Part shown: positions 8,433 through 18,043 of the stretch, in pieces
Layout: every line of letters starts with the position of its first letter
Position numbering within the stretch: the first letter of the stretch is position 1
Assembly: GCF_030503595.1 (NCBI RefSeq)
Contig: NZ_CP129966.1
Location: 2,046,001 to 2,110,000, forward strand
Origin: Corynebacterium sp. P4-C1
Lineage (GTDB): Bacteria > Actinomycetota > Actinomycetes > Mycobacteriales > Mycobacteriaceae
Length of the DNA stretch: 64,000 bases
Reading direction: 5' to 3'
Notes under the pieces: generated by a model
Databases searched by the model: none
What the model saw: only the letters and a program-made list of their open reading frames with translations
Told to the model about the DNA's origin: nothing
Translations under genes and position numbers: made by a program

Positions 8433-9866
8433 GTGACTGACTCGAAACCCCGTAATGCGAATGTCCTGTCCAACCGCTACGCGTCGGCCGAAATGGCGAC
8501 GCTGTGGAGCGCGGAGCACAAGATCATCCTGGAACGCCAGCTGTGGATCGCGGTGATGCGCGCGCAGCGCGACCTGGGCATCGACATCCCGGCAGACGCG
8601 ATCGCGGCCTACGAGAAGGTGGTGGATCAGGTCGACCTAGACTCCATCGCCGAGCGCGAGCGGGTCACCCGCCACGACGTGAAGGCGCGCATCGAGGAGT
8701 TCAACGCGCTGGCGGGCCACGAGCACATCCACAAGGGAATGACCAGCCGCGACCTGACGGAGAATGTCGAGCAGCTGCAGATTTACCGTTCGCTCGAGCT
8801 GGTGCGGGGTCGTGCGGTGGCGGTGCTCAACGCGATCGGCAACCGGGCGGGCGAGTACCGCTCCATGGTGATGGCGGGCCGTTCCCACAACGTGGCGGCG
8901 CAGGCGACGACGTTGGGGAAGAGGTTCGCGTCGGCAGCCGATGAAATGCTGGTGGCTCTGGACCGTGTCGAAGACCTGTTGGGCCGCTACCCGCTGCGCG
9001 GCATCAAGGGCCCGATGGGCACCGCGCAGGACATGCTCGACCTGGTCGGCGGGGACGAGGCGAAGCTGAACCAGTTGGAGCAGGCCATCGCGAAGCACTT
9101 GGGCTTCGAGCGCATCTTCGACTCGGTGGGGCAGATCTACCCGCGTTCCCTTGATTTCGACGCGGTCTCCGCGCTGGTGCAGCTGGGTGCGGGCCCATCG
9201 AGCTTGGCCACCACCATCCGCCTCATGGCCGGCAACGAGACCGTAACCGAGGGCTTCAAAGAGGGGCAGGTCGGTTCGTCGGCGATGCCGCACAAGATGA
9301 ACGCCCGCTCCTGCGAGCGCGTCGGCGGCTTCCAGGTGATTCTGCGCGGCTACCTCACCATGGTGGGCGACCTCGCTGGCCAGCAGTGGAACGAGGGCGA
9401 CGTGTTCTGCTCGGTCGTGCGCCGCGTGGCGCTGCCGGACGCGTTCTTCGCTATCGACGGCATGATGGAGACCTTCCTCACCGTCTTGGCGGAATTCGGT
9501 GCCTTCCCGGCGATGATCACGCGCGAACTTGACCGCTACCTGCCGTTTTTGGCTACCACGCGCATCCTGATGGCGTCGGTGCGCGCAGGCGTGGGCCGCG
9601 AAACCGCGCACGAGGTGATCAAGGAGCACGCCGTGGCGATGGCGCTGGACATGCGCGAAAACGGTGCGGAGCAGAACCTAGTCGAGCGCCTCGCGGGCGA
9701 CGACCGTCTGCCGCTCGACCAGCAGCAGCTGGAGGAAGCGCTTAAGGACCGCCACGCGTTCATCGGCGCGGCGGAATCGCAGGTGGACAATGTTCTCGCC
9801 CGCATCCAGACCTGGGCGAACAAGTACCCGGAGGCCGCTGGATACACTCCGGGAGAGATCCTGTAG
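8433..9866 (+). CDS. purB: PurB, adenylosuccinate lyase
   Basis: A 477-residue fumarase/aspartase-superfamily enzyme. It acts twice in purine synthesis, cleaving fumarate from SAICAR and from adenylosuccinate. Visible signatures are [32 protein letters not shown] (conserved His region) and [17 protein letters not shown], the flexible signature loop that carries the catalytic serine. The GTG at 8433 was chosen because GATAAT (8420-8425) ends 7 nt before it, a leaderless arrangement; an in-frame ATG at 8424 would overlap that -10. Confidence 0.96.
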   Translation: MTDSKPRNANVLSNRYASAEMATLWSAEHKIILERQLWIAVMRAQRDLGIDIPADAIAAYEKVVDQVDLDSIAERERVTRHDVKARIEEFNALAGHEHIHKGMTSRDLTENVEQLQIYRSLELVRGRAVAVLNAIGNRAGEYRSMVMAGRSHNVAAQATTLGKRFASAADEMLVALDRVEDLLGRYPLRGIKGPMGTAQDMLDLVGGDEAKLNQLEQAIAKHLGFERIFDSVGQIYPRSLDFDAVSALVQLGAGPSSLATTIRLMAGNETVTEGFKEGQVGSSAMPHKMNARSCERVGGFQVILRGYLTMVGDLAGQQWNEGDVFCSVVRRVALPDAFFAIDGMMETFLTVLAEFGAFPAMITRELDRYLPFLATTRILMASVRAGVGRETAHEVIKEHAVAMALDMRENGAEQNLVERLAGDDRLPLDQQQLEEALKDRHAFIGAAESQVDNVLARIQTWANKYPEAAGYTPGEIL

Positions 9867-9888
9867 CCGGGGGCGTAACATCGCACGC

Positions 9889-10764
9889 ATGCGTCCAGAG
9901 CTTTCTGACTACAATCATCTCTCCGCCGGCAAGGTCCGCGAGATCTACGAGGTCGACGACGACACCTTGCTGATGGTCGCCACCGACCGTATTTCCGCGT
10001 TCGACTACGCACTTGAGCCGGAAATCCCGGACAAGGGCAAGATCCTCACCTACACCAGCGAGTTCTTCTTCGATCTGCTCGACGGGGTGCCCAACCACCT
10101 CGCGGGCCCGCTCGACGACGAGCGCATCCCGGAAGAAGTCCTCGGCAGCGCTTTCGTGGTGAAGAAGCTGGAGATGATCCCCTTCGAGTGCGTCGCCCGC
10201 GGCTACCTGACTGGGTCGGGCAAGAAGGAATACGACGCAAGCGGCGCTGTCTGCGGCGTCGCCCTGCCGGAGGGCCTGAAGGAAGCCTCGAAGCTGCCGG
10301 AGCCAATCTTCACTCCTGCCACGAAGGCGGAGCAGGGGGAGCACGACGAGAATGTGCGCTTCGAGTACGTCGTCAAGCATGTCGGTGAGGAGCTGGCTGA
10401 GAAGCTGCGCGCGACGACGCTGGACATCTACTCGCGTGCCGCGGAGTACGCGGAGACGCGCGGGATCATTCTGGCGGACACGAAGCTCGAGTTCGGACTC
10501 GATGCCGACGGCACGCTCGTGCTCGCCGACGAAGTCCTCACCCCCGATTCCTCCCGCTACTGGCCCGCGGACTCGTACGAGGAGGGCGAGAGCCAGCCGA
10601 GCTTCGACAAGCAGTACGTGCGCAACTGGCTGACGGGCCCGAAGTCGGGTTGGGACCCGAACGAGGGAACCCCGCCGCCGGAGCTGCCGGGCTCTGTCGT
10701 GGAGGCCACCCGCGACCGCTACATCGAGGCGTACGAGCGCCTGTCGGGCCGCAAGTTCGCTTAA
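9889..10764 (+). CDS. purC: PurC, SAICAR synthase
   Basis: A 291-residue phosphoribosylaminoimidazole-succinocarboxamide synthase that condenses CAIR with aspartate using ATP. The N-terminus [22 protein letters not shown], the substrate loop [11 protein letters not shown] and [13 protein letters not shown] are diagnostic. [10 protein letters not shown] and [13 protein letters not shown] form the second signature. TAACAT (9876-9881) ends 7 nt before the ATG, so this gene also looks leaderless despite lying 22 nt after purB. Confidence 0.96.
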   Translation: MRPELSDYNHLSAGKVREIYEVDDDTLLMVATDRISAFDYALEPEIPDKGKILTYTSEFFFDLLDGVPNHLAGPLDDERIPEEVLGSAFVVKKLEMIPFECVARGYLTGSGKKEYDASGAVCGVALPEGLKEASKLPEPIFTPATKAEQGEHDENVRFEYVVKHVGEELAEKLRATTLDIYSRAAEYAETRGIILADTKLEFGLDADGTLVLADEVLTPDSSRYWPADSYEEGESQPSFDKQYVRNWLTGPKSGWDPNEGTPPPELPGSVVEATRDRYIEAYERLSGRKFA

Positions 10765-10790
10765 AGGACGGGGCGCTACGATCGGTGGGC

Positions 10791-12920
10791 ATGAGTGAAA
10801 CGCCCACAGCACCTGTAGCAGCGAAGCACCCGGTGACCCGCACCTTCCACGGTCGCGAGTTCACCGACGATTACGAGTGGTTGCGTGACAAGGAGTCGCC
10901 GGAAACGCTCGCTTATTTGGAGGCGGAGAACGCCTACACGAAGAAGCAGACGGCGCATCTCGATGGCTTGACGGAGACGATCTACAACGAGATCAAGTCC
11001 CGCGTGAAGGAGACGGACATGTCCGTCCCGCAGCGCCAGGGCGGCTGGTGGTACTACGGCCGCACGGAGGAGGGCAAGAATTACGGCATCAGCTGCCGCG
11101 TGCCTGTCGCGGACGGCAGTGACCCGTGGGCGCCACCGACACTTCCGGATGACGGTTCGGGGCTTCCGGGGGAGCAGGTCCTGCTCGATTTCAACGCTCT
11201 CGCCGGCGGCCACGAGTTCTTTTCGGTTGGCGCCTCGAGTGTCAGCATATCGGGCCGCTACCTGGCGTTCTCGACGGACACCACGGGCGACGAGCGCTTC
11301 GACCTCAAGGTCAAGGATCTCGAGACGGGGCAGCTGCTTGAAGATGCCATCCCCGGCGTTTTCTACGGCGCCACCTGGGCCGGTGAGGACCACCTGTTCT
11401 ACGTCCGTGTCGATGAGGCATGGCGCCCCTACCAGGTGTGGCGCCACACCCTGGGTTCCCCGGCCAGCGACGATGTGCTCGTCTACGAGGAGCCGGACGA
11501 GAAATTCGGCATCGGCGTGGGGGCGGACCGCTCCGAGAGCTACCTGATGATCGTCTCGGGGTCCTCTTTGACCACGGAGTGCCGGGTGCTGCCGGTGGAC
11601 ACCCCTGAGGGGGACTTCGAGGTGCTCTGGCCGCGTGAGGCGGGAGTGGAGTACACCGTTGATTACGCCGTGGTCGACGGCCAGGCGAATTGGGTGGTCA
11701 CGCACAACGCGCACGGCCCCAACTCGTCGGTGGCAGTGTGCCCGGTGCCGGCGGAGGGCCAGGATTTGCCGCCGCTGCGTGAGCTGGCCGAGCTCCTGCC
11801 GCACGACGAGGAGGTGCGCATCGAGGGCACCGACTCCTACCGCGACTTCCTCTTCGTCGCCTACCGCCGGGGCGGGATCGGGCGTCTCGCGGTGGCGGAC
11901 CTCGCCGGCGGCATCGGTGAGTTCCGGGAACTCGAATTCGACGAGGAGCTCTACACCGCAGGTCTGGTCGGCAACCCGGAATGGGACGCGCCGGTGGTGC
12001 GCATCAGCTACACCTCATTCACCCAGCCCGCCCAGGTGCTCGACTACCGGGTCGCCACCGGCGAGCTCACCCTGCTGAAGGAGCAGGAGGTCCGCGGCGG
12101 ATACAACCCGGCCGACTACGTCGCCGAGCGCATGTGGGCCACGGCCGAGGACGGCACGAAGGTGCCGATGTCGGTGGTGCGGAGGGCGGATGCGGACGTC
12201 GATAAGCCTGCTCCCTGCTTGCTGTACGGTTACGGGTCCTATGAGGCCTCGACGGATCCCGGGTTCTCCGTCGCGCGGCTGAGCCTGCTCGACCGTGGCA
12301 TGGTGTGGGTGTGCGCGCACGTGCGCGGCGGCGGGGAGATGGGCCGCCTGTGGTACGACAACGGCAAGATGCTGAAGAAGAAGAACTCGTTCAGAGACTT
12401 CGTGGCCTGCGCCGACGCGCTTATCGACGAAGGCCTCACCACCCCGTCCCTCCTCGTCGCCGAAGGCGGCTCCGCCGGCGGTCTGCTCACGGGCGCTGTC
12501 GCGAACCTCGCGCCGGAGAAATTCGCCGGCATTCAGGCCATCGTGCCGTTCGTCGATCCGCTGACCTCGATTTTGAAGCCGGAGCTGCCGCTGACCGTCG
12601 GCGAGTGGGAGGAATGGGGCGACCCGTACCACGACCCGGAGGTCTACGACTACATGGCGGCCTACGCGCCGTACGAGAACGTGGAAGCGAAGGATTACCC
12701 TGATATTCTCGCGGTGACCAGCCTCAACGACACCCGTGTGCTCTACGTCGAGCCCGCGAAGTGGATCGCGAAACTGCGGGCCACGGCCACCGGTGGGCAG
12801 TTCCTGCTCAAAACTGAGATGGCTGCTGGTCACGGCGGTGTCTCCGGGCGTTACGCCAAGTGGAAACAGACCGCGTTCGAGTACGCGTGGACCCTGACCA
12901 CAGCAGGTGCCGTGAAATAA
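10791..12920 (+). CDS. ptrB: S9 family oligopeptidase (PtrB-like)
   Basis: A 709-residue serine peptidase of the prolyl-oligopeptidase family, cytoplasmic (no signal peptide), that cuts short peptides. An N-terminal beta-propeller part is followed by an alpha/beta-hydrolase domain with the nucleophile elbow EGGSAGG at Ser561. DTRVLYVEPAKW contains the region of the catalytic Asp, and AGHGGVSGRY near the end supplies the catalytic His. ATG 10791 is preceded at 8 nt by TACGAT (10777-10782). The gene follows purC as in C. glutamicum, where the neighbour is annotated as protease II. Two 11-mer repeats lie inside it. Specificity (basic residues versus proline) was not determined. Confidence 0.9.
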   Translation: MSETPTAPVAAKHPVTRTFHGREFTDDYEWLRDKESPETLAYLEAENAYTKKQTAHLDGLTETIYNEIKSRVKETDMSVPQRQGGWWYYGRTEEGKNYGISCRVPVADGSDPWAPPTLPDDGSGLPGEQVLLDFNALAGGHEFFSVGASSVSISGRYLAFSTDTTGDERFDLKVKDLETGQLLEDAIPGVFYGATWAGEDHLFYVRVDEAWRPYQVWRHTLGSPASDDVLVYEEPDEKFGIGVGADRSESYLMIVSGSSLTTECRVLPVDTPEGDFEVLWPREAGVEYTVDYAVVDGQANWVVTHNAHGPNSSVAVCPVPAEGQDLPPLRELAELLPHDEEVRIEGTDSYRDFLFVAYRRGGIGRLAVADLAGGIGEFRELEFDEELYTAGLVGNPEWDAPVVRISYTSFTQPAQVLDYRVATGELTLLKEQEVRGGYNPADYVAERMWATAEDGTKVPMSVVRRADADVDKPAPCLLYGYGSYEASTDPGFSVARLSLLDRGMVWVCAHVRGGGEMGRLWYDNGKMLKKKNSFRDFVACADALIDEGLTTPSLLVAEGGSAGGLLTGAVANLAPEKFAGIQAIVPFVDPLTSILKPELPLTVGEWEEWGDPYHDPEVYDYMAAYAPYENVEAKDYPDILAVTSLNDTRVLYVEPAKWIAKLRATATGGQFLLKTEMAAGHGGVSGRYAKWKQTAFEYAWTLTTAGAVK
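12197..12207 (-). repeat. 11-mer repeat copy 3
   Basis: CGTCGATAAGC on + inside ptrB, read gaC-GTC-GAT-AAG-C (Asp-Val-Asp-Lys). It is only 212 bp from the next copy, which lies in the opposite orientation. Confidence 0.85.
12419..12429 (+). repeat. 11-mer repeat copy 4
   Basis: GCTTATCGACG inside ptrB, read gcG-CTT-ATC-GAC-G (Ala-Leu-Ile-Asp), about 40 bp before the nucleophile-elbow coding region. Confidence 0.85.
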
Positions 12921-13006
12921 ATCACAGTAGGCCATCCCGATGGTGGGAATCTCCTTGAAGGGGAGTAATAACGTTCTTAATACTTCCACTTTTGAGAGGA
13001 GGCACG

Positions 13007-14455
13007 ATGTCATCCGTGCACCCCGGCTCCCCGGCCGCAGGCGCTTCACCCGGCCCCCAAATTGCTGAGCCTAAGAAGCGCAAAGACAACACCCACTGGC
13101 TCTACATTGGCGTCATCATCGCCGTGATCGGAGGCATCGCCCTCGGTCTCATTGCCCCTGACTTCGCAGTGAAGCTCAAGCCGATCGGCGACACATTCGT
13201 CTCGCTGATCAGTATGATTGTCGGCCCGATCATCTTCTGCACCATCGTCCTCGGCATCGGTTCTGTCCGCTCCGCCGCGACAGTGGGCAAGACCGGTGGC
13301 CTGGCCCTGATGTACTTCGTCGTCATGTCCACCATCGCTTTGGCTGTCGGCCTGGGCGTGGGCAACCTGATCAAGCCGGGCGAAGGCCTCGGCCTCCACG
13401 CGGATCCGTCCGCTGGCGCGAAATACGCCGAAAAAGCGAGCGAATCCGGCGGCCTGACCGAGTTCGTCCAGAGTATTGTCCCGGACACCTTCTTCAGCGC
13501 GTTCGTCTCCGGATCCATCCTCCAGGTCCTGTTCATCGGCCTGCTCGTGGGCTTCGCGGTGCAGTCGCTGGGCAAGCAGGGCGAGCCGATCCTCGGCTTC
13601 GTCGCCCACCTGCAGAAGCTGATCTTCAAGATCCTCGGCTGGATCCTGTGGCTCGCGCCGATCGGTGCCTTCGGTGCCATGGCCGCCGTCGTGGGCAAGA
13701 CCGGCTTCCAGGCGGTCGTGCAGATGTTCGTGCTCATGCTCGCCTTCTACATCACCTGCTTCATCTTCGTCTTCGGCGTGCTGGGCACGGTGCTGTGGGT
13801 GGTCACCCGCGTTTCACCGTTCGCACTGTTCAAGTACCTCGGGCGTGAGTTCCTGCTCATCCTGGCGACTTCGTCGTCCGAGTCGGCCCTGCCGAACCTC
13901 ATGCGCAAGATGGACCACCTCGGTGTGGACAAGTCCACCGTGGGCATCGTCGTGCCCACCGGCTACTCCTTCAACCTCGACGGCACGGCTATCTACTTGA
14001 CCATGGCGTCCATCTTCATCGCCGATGCCATGAACATGCCGATGAACATGACCGAGCAGATCTCCCTGCTGGTCTTCATGATCATCGCCTCCAAGGGTGC
14101 GGCGGGCGTCACCGGAGCCGGTCTGGCCACCCTGGCCGCCGGCCTGCAGGCCTTCCGGCCCGACCTGCTTTCCGGTGTGGGCATCATCGTCGGCATCGAC
14201 CGCTTCATGTCCGAGGCCCGCGCCCTGACCAACTTCGCCGGCAACTCCATTGCCACCCTCGTCGTGGGCACCTGGACGAAGACCGTCGACCATGACCGTG
14301 TCAAGAAGGTGCTCTCCGGCGAGATCCCCTACGTCGCAGTTGACGACGACAGCCACGTCGACCTGTCGAACCCGACCGTGGAGAACCCGGCTACCGCGCA
14401 CCTGCAGCCCACCCCGCAGGTGGACCTGACGCAGTACAACAAGCCGCCCCAGTAA
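13007..14455 (+). CDS. dctA: DctA-like dicarboxylate:cation symporter
   Basis: A 482-residue secondary transporter of the DAACS family, which takes up C4-dicarboxylates or acidic amino acids with protons or sodium. It has the expected hydrophobic helices, a serine-rich re-entrant loop (ILATSSSESALPNLMRKM) and VVPTGYSFNLDGTAIYLTMA, the family signature. The tail after about residue 440 is hydrophilic. ATG 13007 was chosen over 12992 because GAGAGGAGG ends 4 nt before it. Unlike its neighbours it has a leader and a strong ribosome-binding site. In C. glutamicum the matching gene near ptrB is dctA; substrate preference is inferred from that. Confidence 0.88.
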   Translation: MSSVHPGSPAAGASPGPQIAEPKKRKDNTHWLYIGVIIAVIGGIALGLIAPDFAVKLKPIGDTFVSLISMIVGPIIFCTIVLGIGSVRSAATVGKTGGLALMYFVVMSTIALAVGLGVGNLIKPGEGLGLHADPSAGAKYAEKASESGGLTEFVQSIVPDTFFSAFVSGSILQVLFIGLLVGFAVQSLGKQGEPILGFVAHLQKLIFKILGWILWLAPIGAFGAMAAVVGKTGFQAVVQMFVLMLAFYITCFIFVFGVLGTVLWVVTRVSPFALFKYLGREFLLILATSSSESALPNLMRKMDHLGVDKSTVGIVVPTGYSFNLDGTAIYLTMASIFIADAMNMPMNMTEQISLLVFMIIASKGAAGVTGAGLATLAAGLQAFRPDLLSGVGIIVGIDRFMSEARALTNFAGNSIATLVVGTWTKTVDHDRVKKVLSGEIPYVAVDDDSHVDLSNPTVENPATAHLQPTPQVDLTQYNKPPQ

Positions 14456-14485
14456 CCGCGGCCTCTGCGCCCGACGCTGCCTGAC

Positions 14486-14512
14486 GCCCCCGCTCGCTCG
14501 CCGAGCGGGGGC
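14486..14512 (+). terminator. hairpin after dctA
   Basis: A perfect 11-bp stem, GCCCCCGCTCG/CGAGCGGGGGC (14486-14496 with 14502-14512), has a 5-nt loop and no strong T-run. It lies between dctA and the next gene. Confidence 0.6.
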
Positions 14513-14538
14513 GGTGCTGTGGACGTAGAATGAAGCCC

Positions 14539-15213
14539 ATGTCCCGCCACCTGCTCGTCTCCGTTTCCTCGATCTTCGACGAAACCAGGAAAGACGTGCA
14601 GAAGCTTGTCGGCGACCTCGAGCGGGAGGGGATCCCGGTGTCGTTGCTGGTGGCGCCGCACATCGATAAGAAGTGGCACCTGGCCAAGGACGACAAAACC
14701 AGGGGTTGGCTCAAGGAACAGATGGATGCCGGGCGCGGCCTCATTCTCAACGGTTTCGACCAGCCAGTCCAGGGCCGCCGCGCCGAATTCGCCAACCTCG
14801 AAGTCCACGAGGCCAAACTGCGCCTTAAGGGGGCGACGCGGCAGATGGAGAAGCTCGGCTTCGAGCTGGACACCTTCGCCCCGCCGCGCTGGCGCATGTC
14901 GGATGGCACTCTCGAGGCTCTGCAGAAATTCGATTTCCGCCTCGCCGCGTCCACCCAGGGCATCCACTTCCTCCGCACCGGGGACGTGGTCTACTCCCGC
15001 AACCTGTCGGTCGGCGAGGGCTTCGGCGCCGCCGGCTGGTGGCGCCGCAACATCATCGATGCCGCGGTACGCAGCGCCAAACGCGGCAACACAGTGCGCC
15101 TCTCCGTTTCGGGCAGGAACCTGTCGAAGAAGAAGGTCCGCGACGACTTCGTCGCCGCCGCAGTCGCGGCCGCGGGGGAGGGCCTAGAGCCGGTGAATTA
15201 CCGGGACCTGTAG
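14539..15213 (+). CDS. DUF2334-type polysaccharide-deacetylase-like protein
   Basis: A 224-residue protein starting MSRHLLVSVSSIFDET. It resembles DUF2334 proteins, a branch of the carbohydrate-esterase 4 (NodB-like) fold: a beta-strand followed by an acidic residue, VSLLVAPH, ILNGFDQPV and a central APPRWRMSD segment are consistent with that fold. No signal peptide is evident. The start is fixed by TAGAAT (14526-14531) 7 nt upstream; the in-frame ATG at 14530 overlaps this -10. Its substrate is unknown. It ends immediately before the convergent znu operon. Confidence 0.75.
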   Translation: MSRHLLVSVSSIFDETRKDVQKLVGDLEREGIPVSLLVAPHIDKKWHLAKDDKTRGWLKEQMDAGRGLILNGFDQPVQGRRAEFANLEVHEAKLRLKGATRQMEKLGFELDTFAPPRWRMSDGTLEALQKFDFRLAASTQGIHFLRTGDVVYSRNLSVGEGFGAAGWWRRNIIDAAVRSAKRGNTVRLSVSGRNLSKKKVRDDFVAAAVAAAGEGLEPVNYRDL

Positions 15214-16062
15214 CTAGCGCTTTCCCCCGATGCGGCGCCTCTGCAACCCGCCGATCAGCCGGCACAGCAGGTAAATGCCGAAAGAGATGAAGGCCACGAA
15301 CACGCTCACCGGCAGGCCCGGTGCCAGGGAGAGCACCATCCCGCCGACGGCGGAGACCTCGGCGATCACGACCGACCAGACGATGGCGCGCACCGGACTG
15401 CCGGTGATTTGGGTGGCGGCGGCGCCGGGGGTGATGAGCAGGGACATCACGAGCAGCGCACCCACGATCTGCACGGACTGGGCAGAGGCGATGCCCACCA
15501 GGATGGCGAACAGCACCGACATGGCCCGCACATTGACCCCGGCCGCCGCGGCCATGACGGGGTCGGCGGAGGCGAACAGCAGGGGACGCCACAGGACCGC
15601 CACCGCCGCCACAACGAGCACTGTGGTGCCGACGAGCAGCCACAGATTCTGCCCCGAGATGCCGACGATCTGGCCTGTCAACAGCGCCAGCGCCTGGTTG
15701 GAGTTGCCGGGGTAGAGGTGGATGAACAGCACGGATAGGCCCATGCCGAAGCTCATCACGACGCCGACTGCGGAGTCCTGCTGACCACGGAAGCCGAGCG
15801 CCGCCAGCACCACCGCGGCGACGACCGCTCCAGCCACAGCGCCGAACCCGACATTCGCCCCGAAGAGCAGCGCCGCCGAAGCACCCATCAGGGCCAGCTC
15901 CGAGGTTGCGTGGACGGAGAACGACATTTGCCGGACCACGATCAGCGGGGCCATCACACCCGAGAGCAAGCCGAGCAGTGCGCAGGCGATGAGGGTGACC
16001 TGAACGAAGTCGAGGCCGAGCAGGTACTGCGTCGTGTCCAGGGTCGTGTCCAGGGCGTTCAC
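15214..16062 (-). CDS. znuB: zinc/manganese ABC transporter permease (ZnuB family)
   Basis: A 282-residue integral membrane protein with about eight hydrophobic helices, family ABC-3. Typical features are the early LLSGVMAPLIVVRQMSFSVHATSELALMGA segment and the QIVGALLVMSLLITPGAAA segment. It overlaps the ATPase gene by 4 nt, and the three genes form a complete metal importer. Zinc is favoured over manganese because the partner lipoprotein is histidine-rich and the operon carries Zur-like boxes. The stop codon abuts that of the preceding convergent gene (15213/15214). Confidence 0.92.
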   Translation of the reverse strand: MNALDTTLDTTQYLLGLDFVQVTLIACALLGLLSGVMAPLIVVRQMSFSVHATSELALMGASAALLFGANVGFGAVAGAVVAAVVLAALGFRGQQDSAVGVVMSFGMGLSVLFIHLYPGNSNQALALLTGQIVGISGQNLWLLVGTTVLVVAAVAVLWRPLLFASADPVMAAAAGVNVRAMSVLFAILVGIASAQSVQIVGALLVMSLLITPGAAATQITGSPVRAIVWSVVIAEVSAVGGMVLSLAPGLPVSVFVAFISFGIYLLCRLIGGLQRRRIGGKR

Positions 16063-16778
16063 AGGACCACCATCCTTCCGTTGGCCTCGACGACATCCAC
16101 GTGCGTTCCGTAGAGCTCGCTCAGCACGTCGGAGCGCATGACCTCATCGACAGTGCCCACGACGTGGCCTTCCGGACCGAGGTAGAGCACCCTGTCGACG
16201 ACCGCCAGGAACGGGTTGATCGAGTGCGTCACGCACAGCACCGCGGCACCGAGGGAATCGAGCCGGGACACGGTCTCCCTTTCGCGAGCGAGGTCGAGGG
16301 AGAGGAGGGGTTCGTCGGCAAGCATGAGCTCCGGCTCGCTGGCCAGTGCCTGGGCTTGGCGGATGAGCTGCTGCTGGCCGCCCGACAAAAGGCCCACGCG
16401 CTGATCCGCGAAATGGGAGGCACCCACGCGTTCCAGGAGTTCGTCGACCTTGCCTGCCGGCGGCCGCCGGTGAGTAATGCCGTGCGCGCACGCCAGCGAG
16501 ACGAGGTCGCGGCCGCGGACGGGCAGGTCGGCGGGGAACATGTGCTGCTGCGGGATGAACCCCACGCGTCCGGCCGTCCGCACGGTGCCGGCGGTGAGCT
16601 TGCGCGTGCCCAGGATTGTGCGCAGCAGCGTCGATTTGCCCACGCCGTTGGGGCCGAGAACAGCGATAAATTCACCGCGCCGCACCTCGAGATCGAGGCC
16701 GGACCATAGCGGGTCCACGGCGGCACCGGTGAATTCGAGCACCACGGGGTTCGCGGCAGGGGAGGCGGAAGAAGTCAC
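16059..16778 (-). CDS. znuC: zinc ABC transporter ATPase (ZnuC family)
   Basis: 239 residues with all ABC motifs: Walker A GPNGVGKST, Q-loop VGFIPQQH, signature LLSGGQQQL, Walker B LMLADEP and the switch histidine in VLCVTHS. It powers uptake through the ZnuB channel. The 65-nt gap to the lipoprotein gene contains its own Zur-like box, suggesting a second, internal promoter. The stop overlaps the permease start. Confidence 0.92.
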   Translation of the reverse strand: MTSSASPAANPVVLEFTGAAVDPLWSGLDLEVRRGEFIAVLGPNGVGKSTLLRTILGTRKLTAGTVRTAGRVGFIPQQHMFPADLPVRGRDLVSLACAHGITHRRPPAGKVDELLERVGASHFADQRVGLLSGGQQQLIRQAQALASEPELMLADEPLLSLDLARERETVSRLDSLGAAVLCVTHSINPFLAVVDRVLYLGPEGHVVGTVDEVMRSDVLSELYGTHVDVVEANGRMVVL

Positions 16779-16843
16779 TGTCTGATCAAACCACTGCTGA
16801 AAATCGATTTCAATCGTGGGGGCCTGCGCAAGGGCAGGCGTCG
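16779..16843 (-). promoter_or_regulatory. Zur-like box in the znuA-znuC gap
   Basis: TGAAAATCGATTTCA at 16798-16812 has 5-bp inverted arms (TGAAA/TTTCA) and matches the actinobacterial Zur operator pattern TGAAAAnnnTTTTCA at most positions. It lies 20 nt upstream of the znuC start. Confidence 0.55.
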
Positions 16844-17914
16844 TTAAGCGGCGTGCTCGTCGTGGTCGTGCCCGCTGTGGTCGCCCTCGCCCTCCTCGTC
16901 GTGCGGAAGCGCGTTGACCGTGTTGGCGAGCTCATCGACAACTTGATCGAAGTAGTCGAGGAAATTCGTGCCCTCCGGCGGGGTCTCGCGGATCTCGACG
17001 ATCGGCACGTTGTTCTCCCGCGCTGCGTTAGCCAGCTGCTCCGTGGCGCTGTTGGTGCTCTGCGGGTTCACGATGAGCACCTCGACGTGCCCGGCCTTGA
17101 TCTCGTCGAGGAACGCGGCGACGTCCCGCACGGACGGCTCGGCCTCGTTGATGGTGGCCTTCATGTAGCCCTCCGGGGTGATGTCGTGGATCTCGGTGTC
17201 CCACACCAACGGGGCGGCGATCGGCTCGGTCATCGCGATGTGCGTGTGCGGCAGCGCGGCGAGCTTCTCCTCGACCGTGTCCATGCGCTTGTCGACGTCC
17301 TCCGTCGACCCGCCGGCCTTCTCCTTCACCTCAGCCGCGACTTTCTTGACCCGGTCCGGCGAGAACCACGCGTGCTCGAGCTCGCTCGGGTCTCCCGGGA
17401 TGGCATGGTCGTGGCCGTCATGGCCGTGATCGTGGCCCTCGTGGCTCTGCTCCTCGGCGTGGTCGTGGGTGTCGCTGCCCTCGGACTCGCCGTGGTCGTG
17501 CTCGTGCTTGTGGGCCTCGGCCTCTTCCTTGCTTACGAGGGGGATGGCGTGGACGATGCGGTCCTGCTCGGCGACGGTGTAGAGACTCGCGTCGTAGGGC
17601 CCGCCGTTGGCGACGAGGGTGCCGGCTTCGCGGACGCGGGCGAGGTCCTTGGCGGAGGGCTCGAAGTGGTGCGGGTCGATGTCGGCGCTGTTGATCACGG
17701 CTTCGACTTCGTTGCCGGTGACGGCGGAGGCGACGTCTGCCCACACCGGGGTGGTGGCGAGGATGCCGGAGGAATCCGCTGCCGCGCTGTTGGTGCTGTC
17801 GGCGCCGGACGCGGAGGTGTCCGCGCTGTCGGAGGAGCAGGCGGTGAGGCCTGCGCCGGCGAGGAGTGCGGCGGCTACGGCGGGGAGGGATCGGTGAAGA
17901 TTGCGTTTCTGCAT
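16844..17914 (-). CDS. znuA: zinc-binding lipoprotein of ABC importer (ZnuA/AdcA family)
   Basis: A 356-residue cluster-A1 substrate-binding protein. The signal peptide ends in the lipobox GLTACS, so it is anchored outside the membrane. Residues near 130-175 form a His/Asp/Glu-rich loop with repeated HDHG-type elements, and the C-terminus ends in more histidines, typical of zinc binders in this family. IDPHHFEPSAKD, HTHIAMTEP and EVLIVNPQS carry the expected metal-site regions. It is the first gene of the znuA-znuC-znuB operon, inserted between purC-side and purS-side purine genes. Confidence 0.92.
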   Translation of the reverse strand: MQKRNLHRSLPAVAAALLAGAGLTACSSDSADTSASGADSTNSAAADSSGILATTPVWADVASAVTGNEVEAVINSADIDPHHFEPSAKDLARVREAGTLVANGGPYDASLYTVAEQDRIVHAIPLVSKEEAEAHKHEHDHGESEGSDTHDHAEEQSHEGHDHGHDGHDHAIPGDPSELEHAWFSPDRVKKVAAEVKEKAGGSTEDVDKRMDTVEEKLAALPHTHIAMTEPIAAPLVWDTEIHDITPEGYMKATINEAEPSVRDVAAFLDEIKAGHVEVLIVNPQSTNSATEQLANAARENNVPIVEIRETPPEGTNFLDYFDQVVDELANTVNALPHDEEGEGDHSGHDHDEHAA

Positions 17915-18043
17915 GGGGAATATCTAACCAGTAATGAAAACTGTTTTCAACTCGTTTTCGTGTGGTCGTCGGGGAGGGGTGGTGGCCGGGTCGTCCGATA
18001 TACTGACGGCGTCTTCAGACCTCCCAGACTGTGAAGGAATCTC
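17915..18043. promoter_or_regulatory. znuA / purS divergent region with perfect Zur-like palindrome
   Basis: TGAAAACTGTTTTCA at 17935-17949 is a perfect 7-1-7 palindrome matching the Zur operator form, 20 bp upstream of znuA. On the purS side, TATACT (17999-18004) is a good -10 and GAAGGAAT (18033-18040) a ribosome-binding site. The Zur site is about 50 bp from the purS -10, so purS is probably not controlled by it. Confidence 0.7.

Noticed and set aside
16853..18034. 393-residue + strand frame opposite znuA with hydrophobic-looking stretches
   Set aside because: The valine/leucine runs are the antisense of the histidine/aspartate-rich codons of ZnuA; no family pattern, and it crosses the Zur-like operator.
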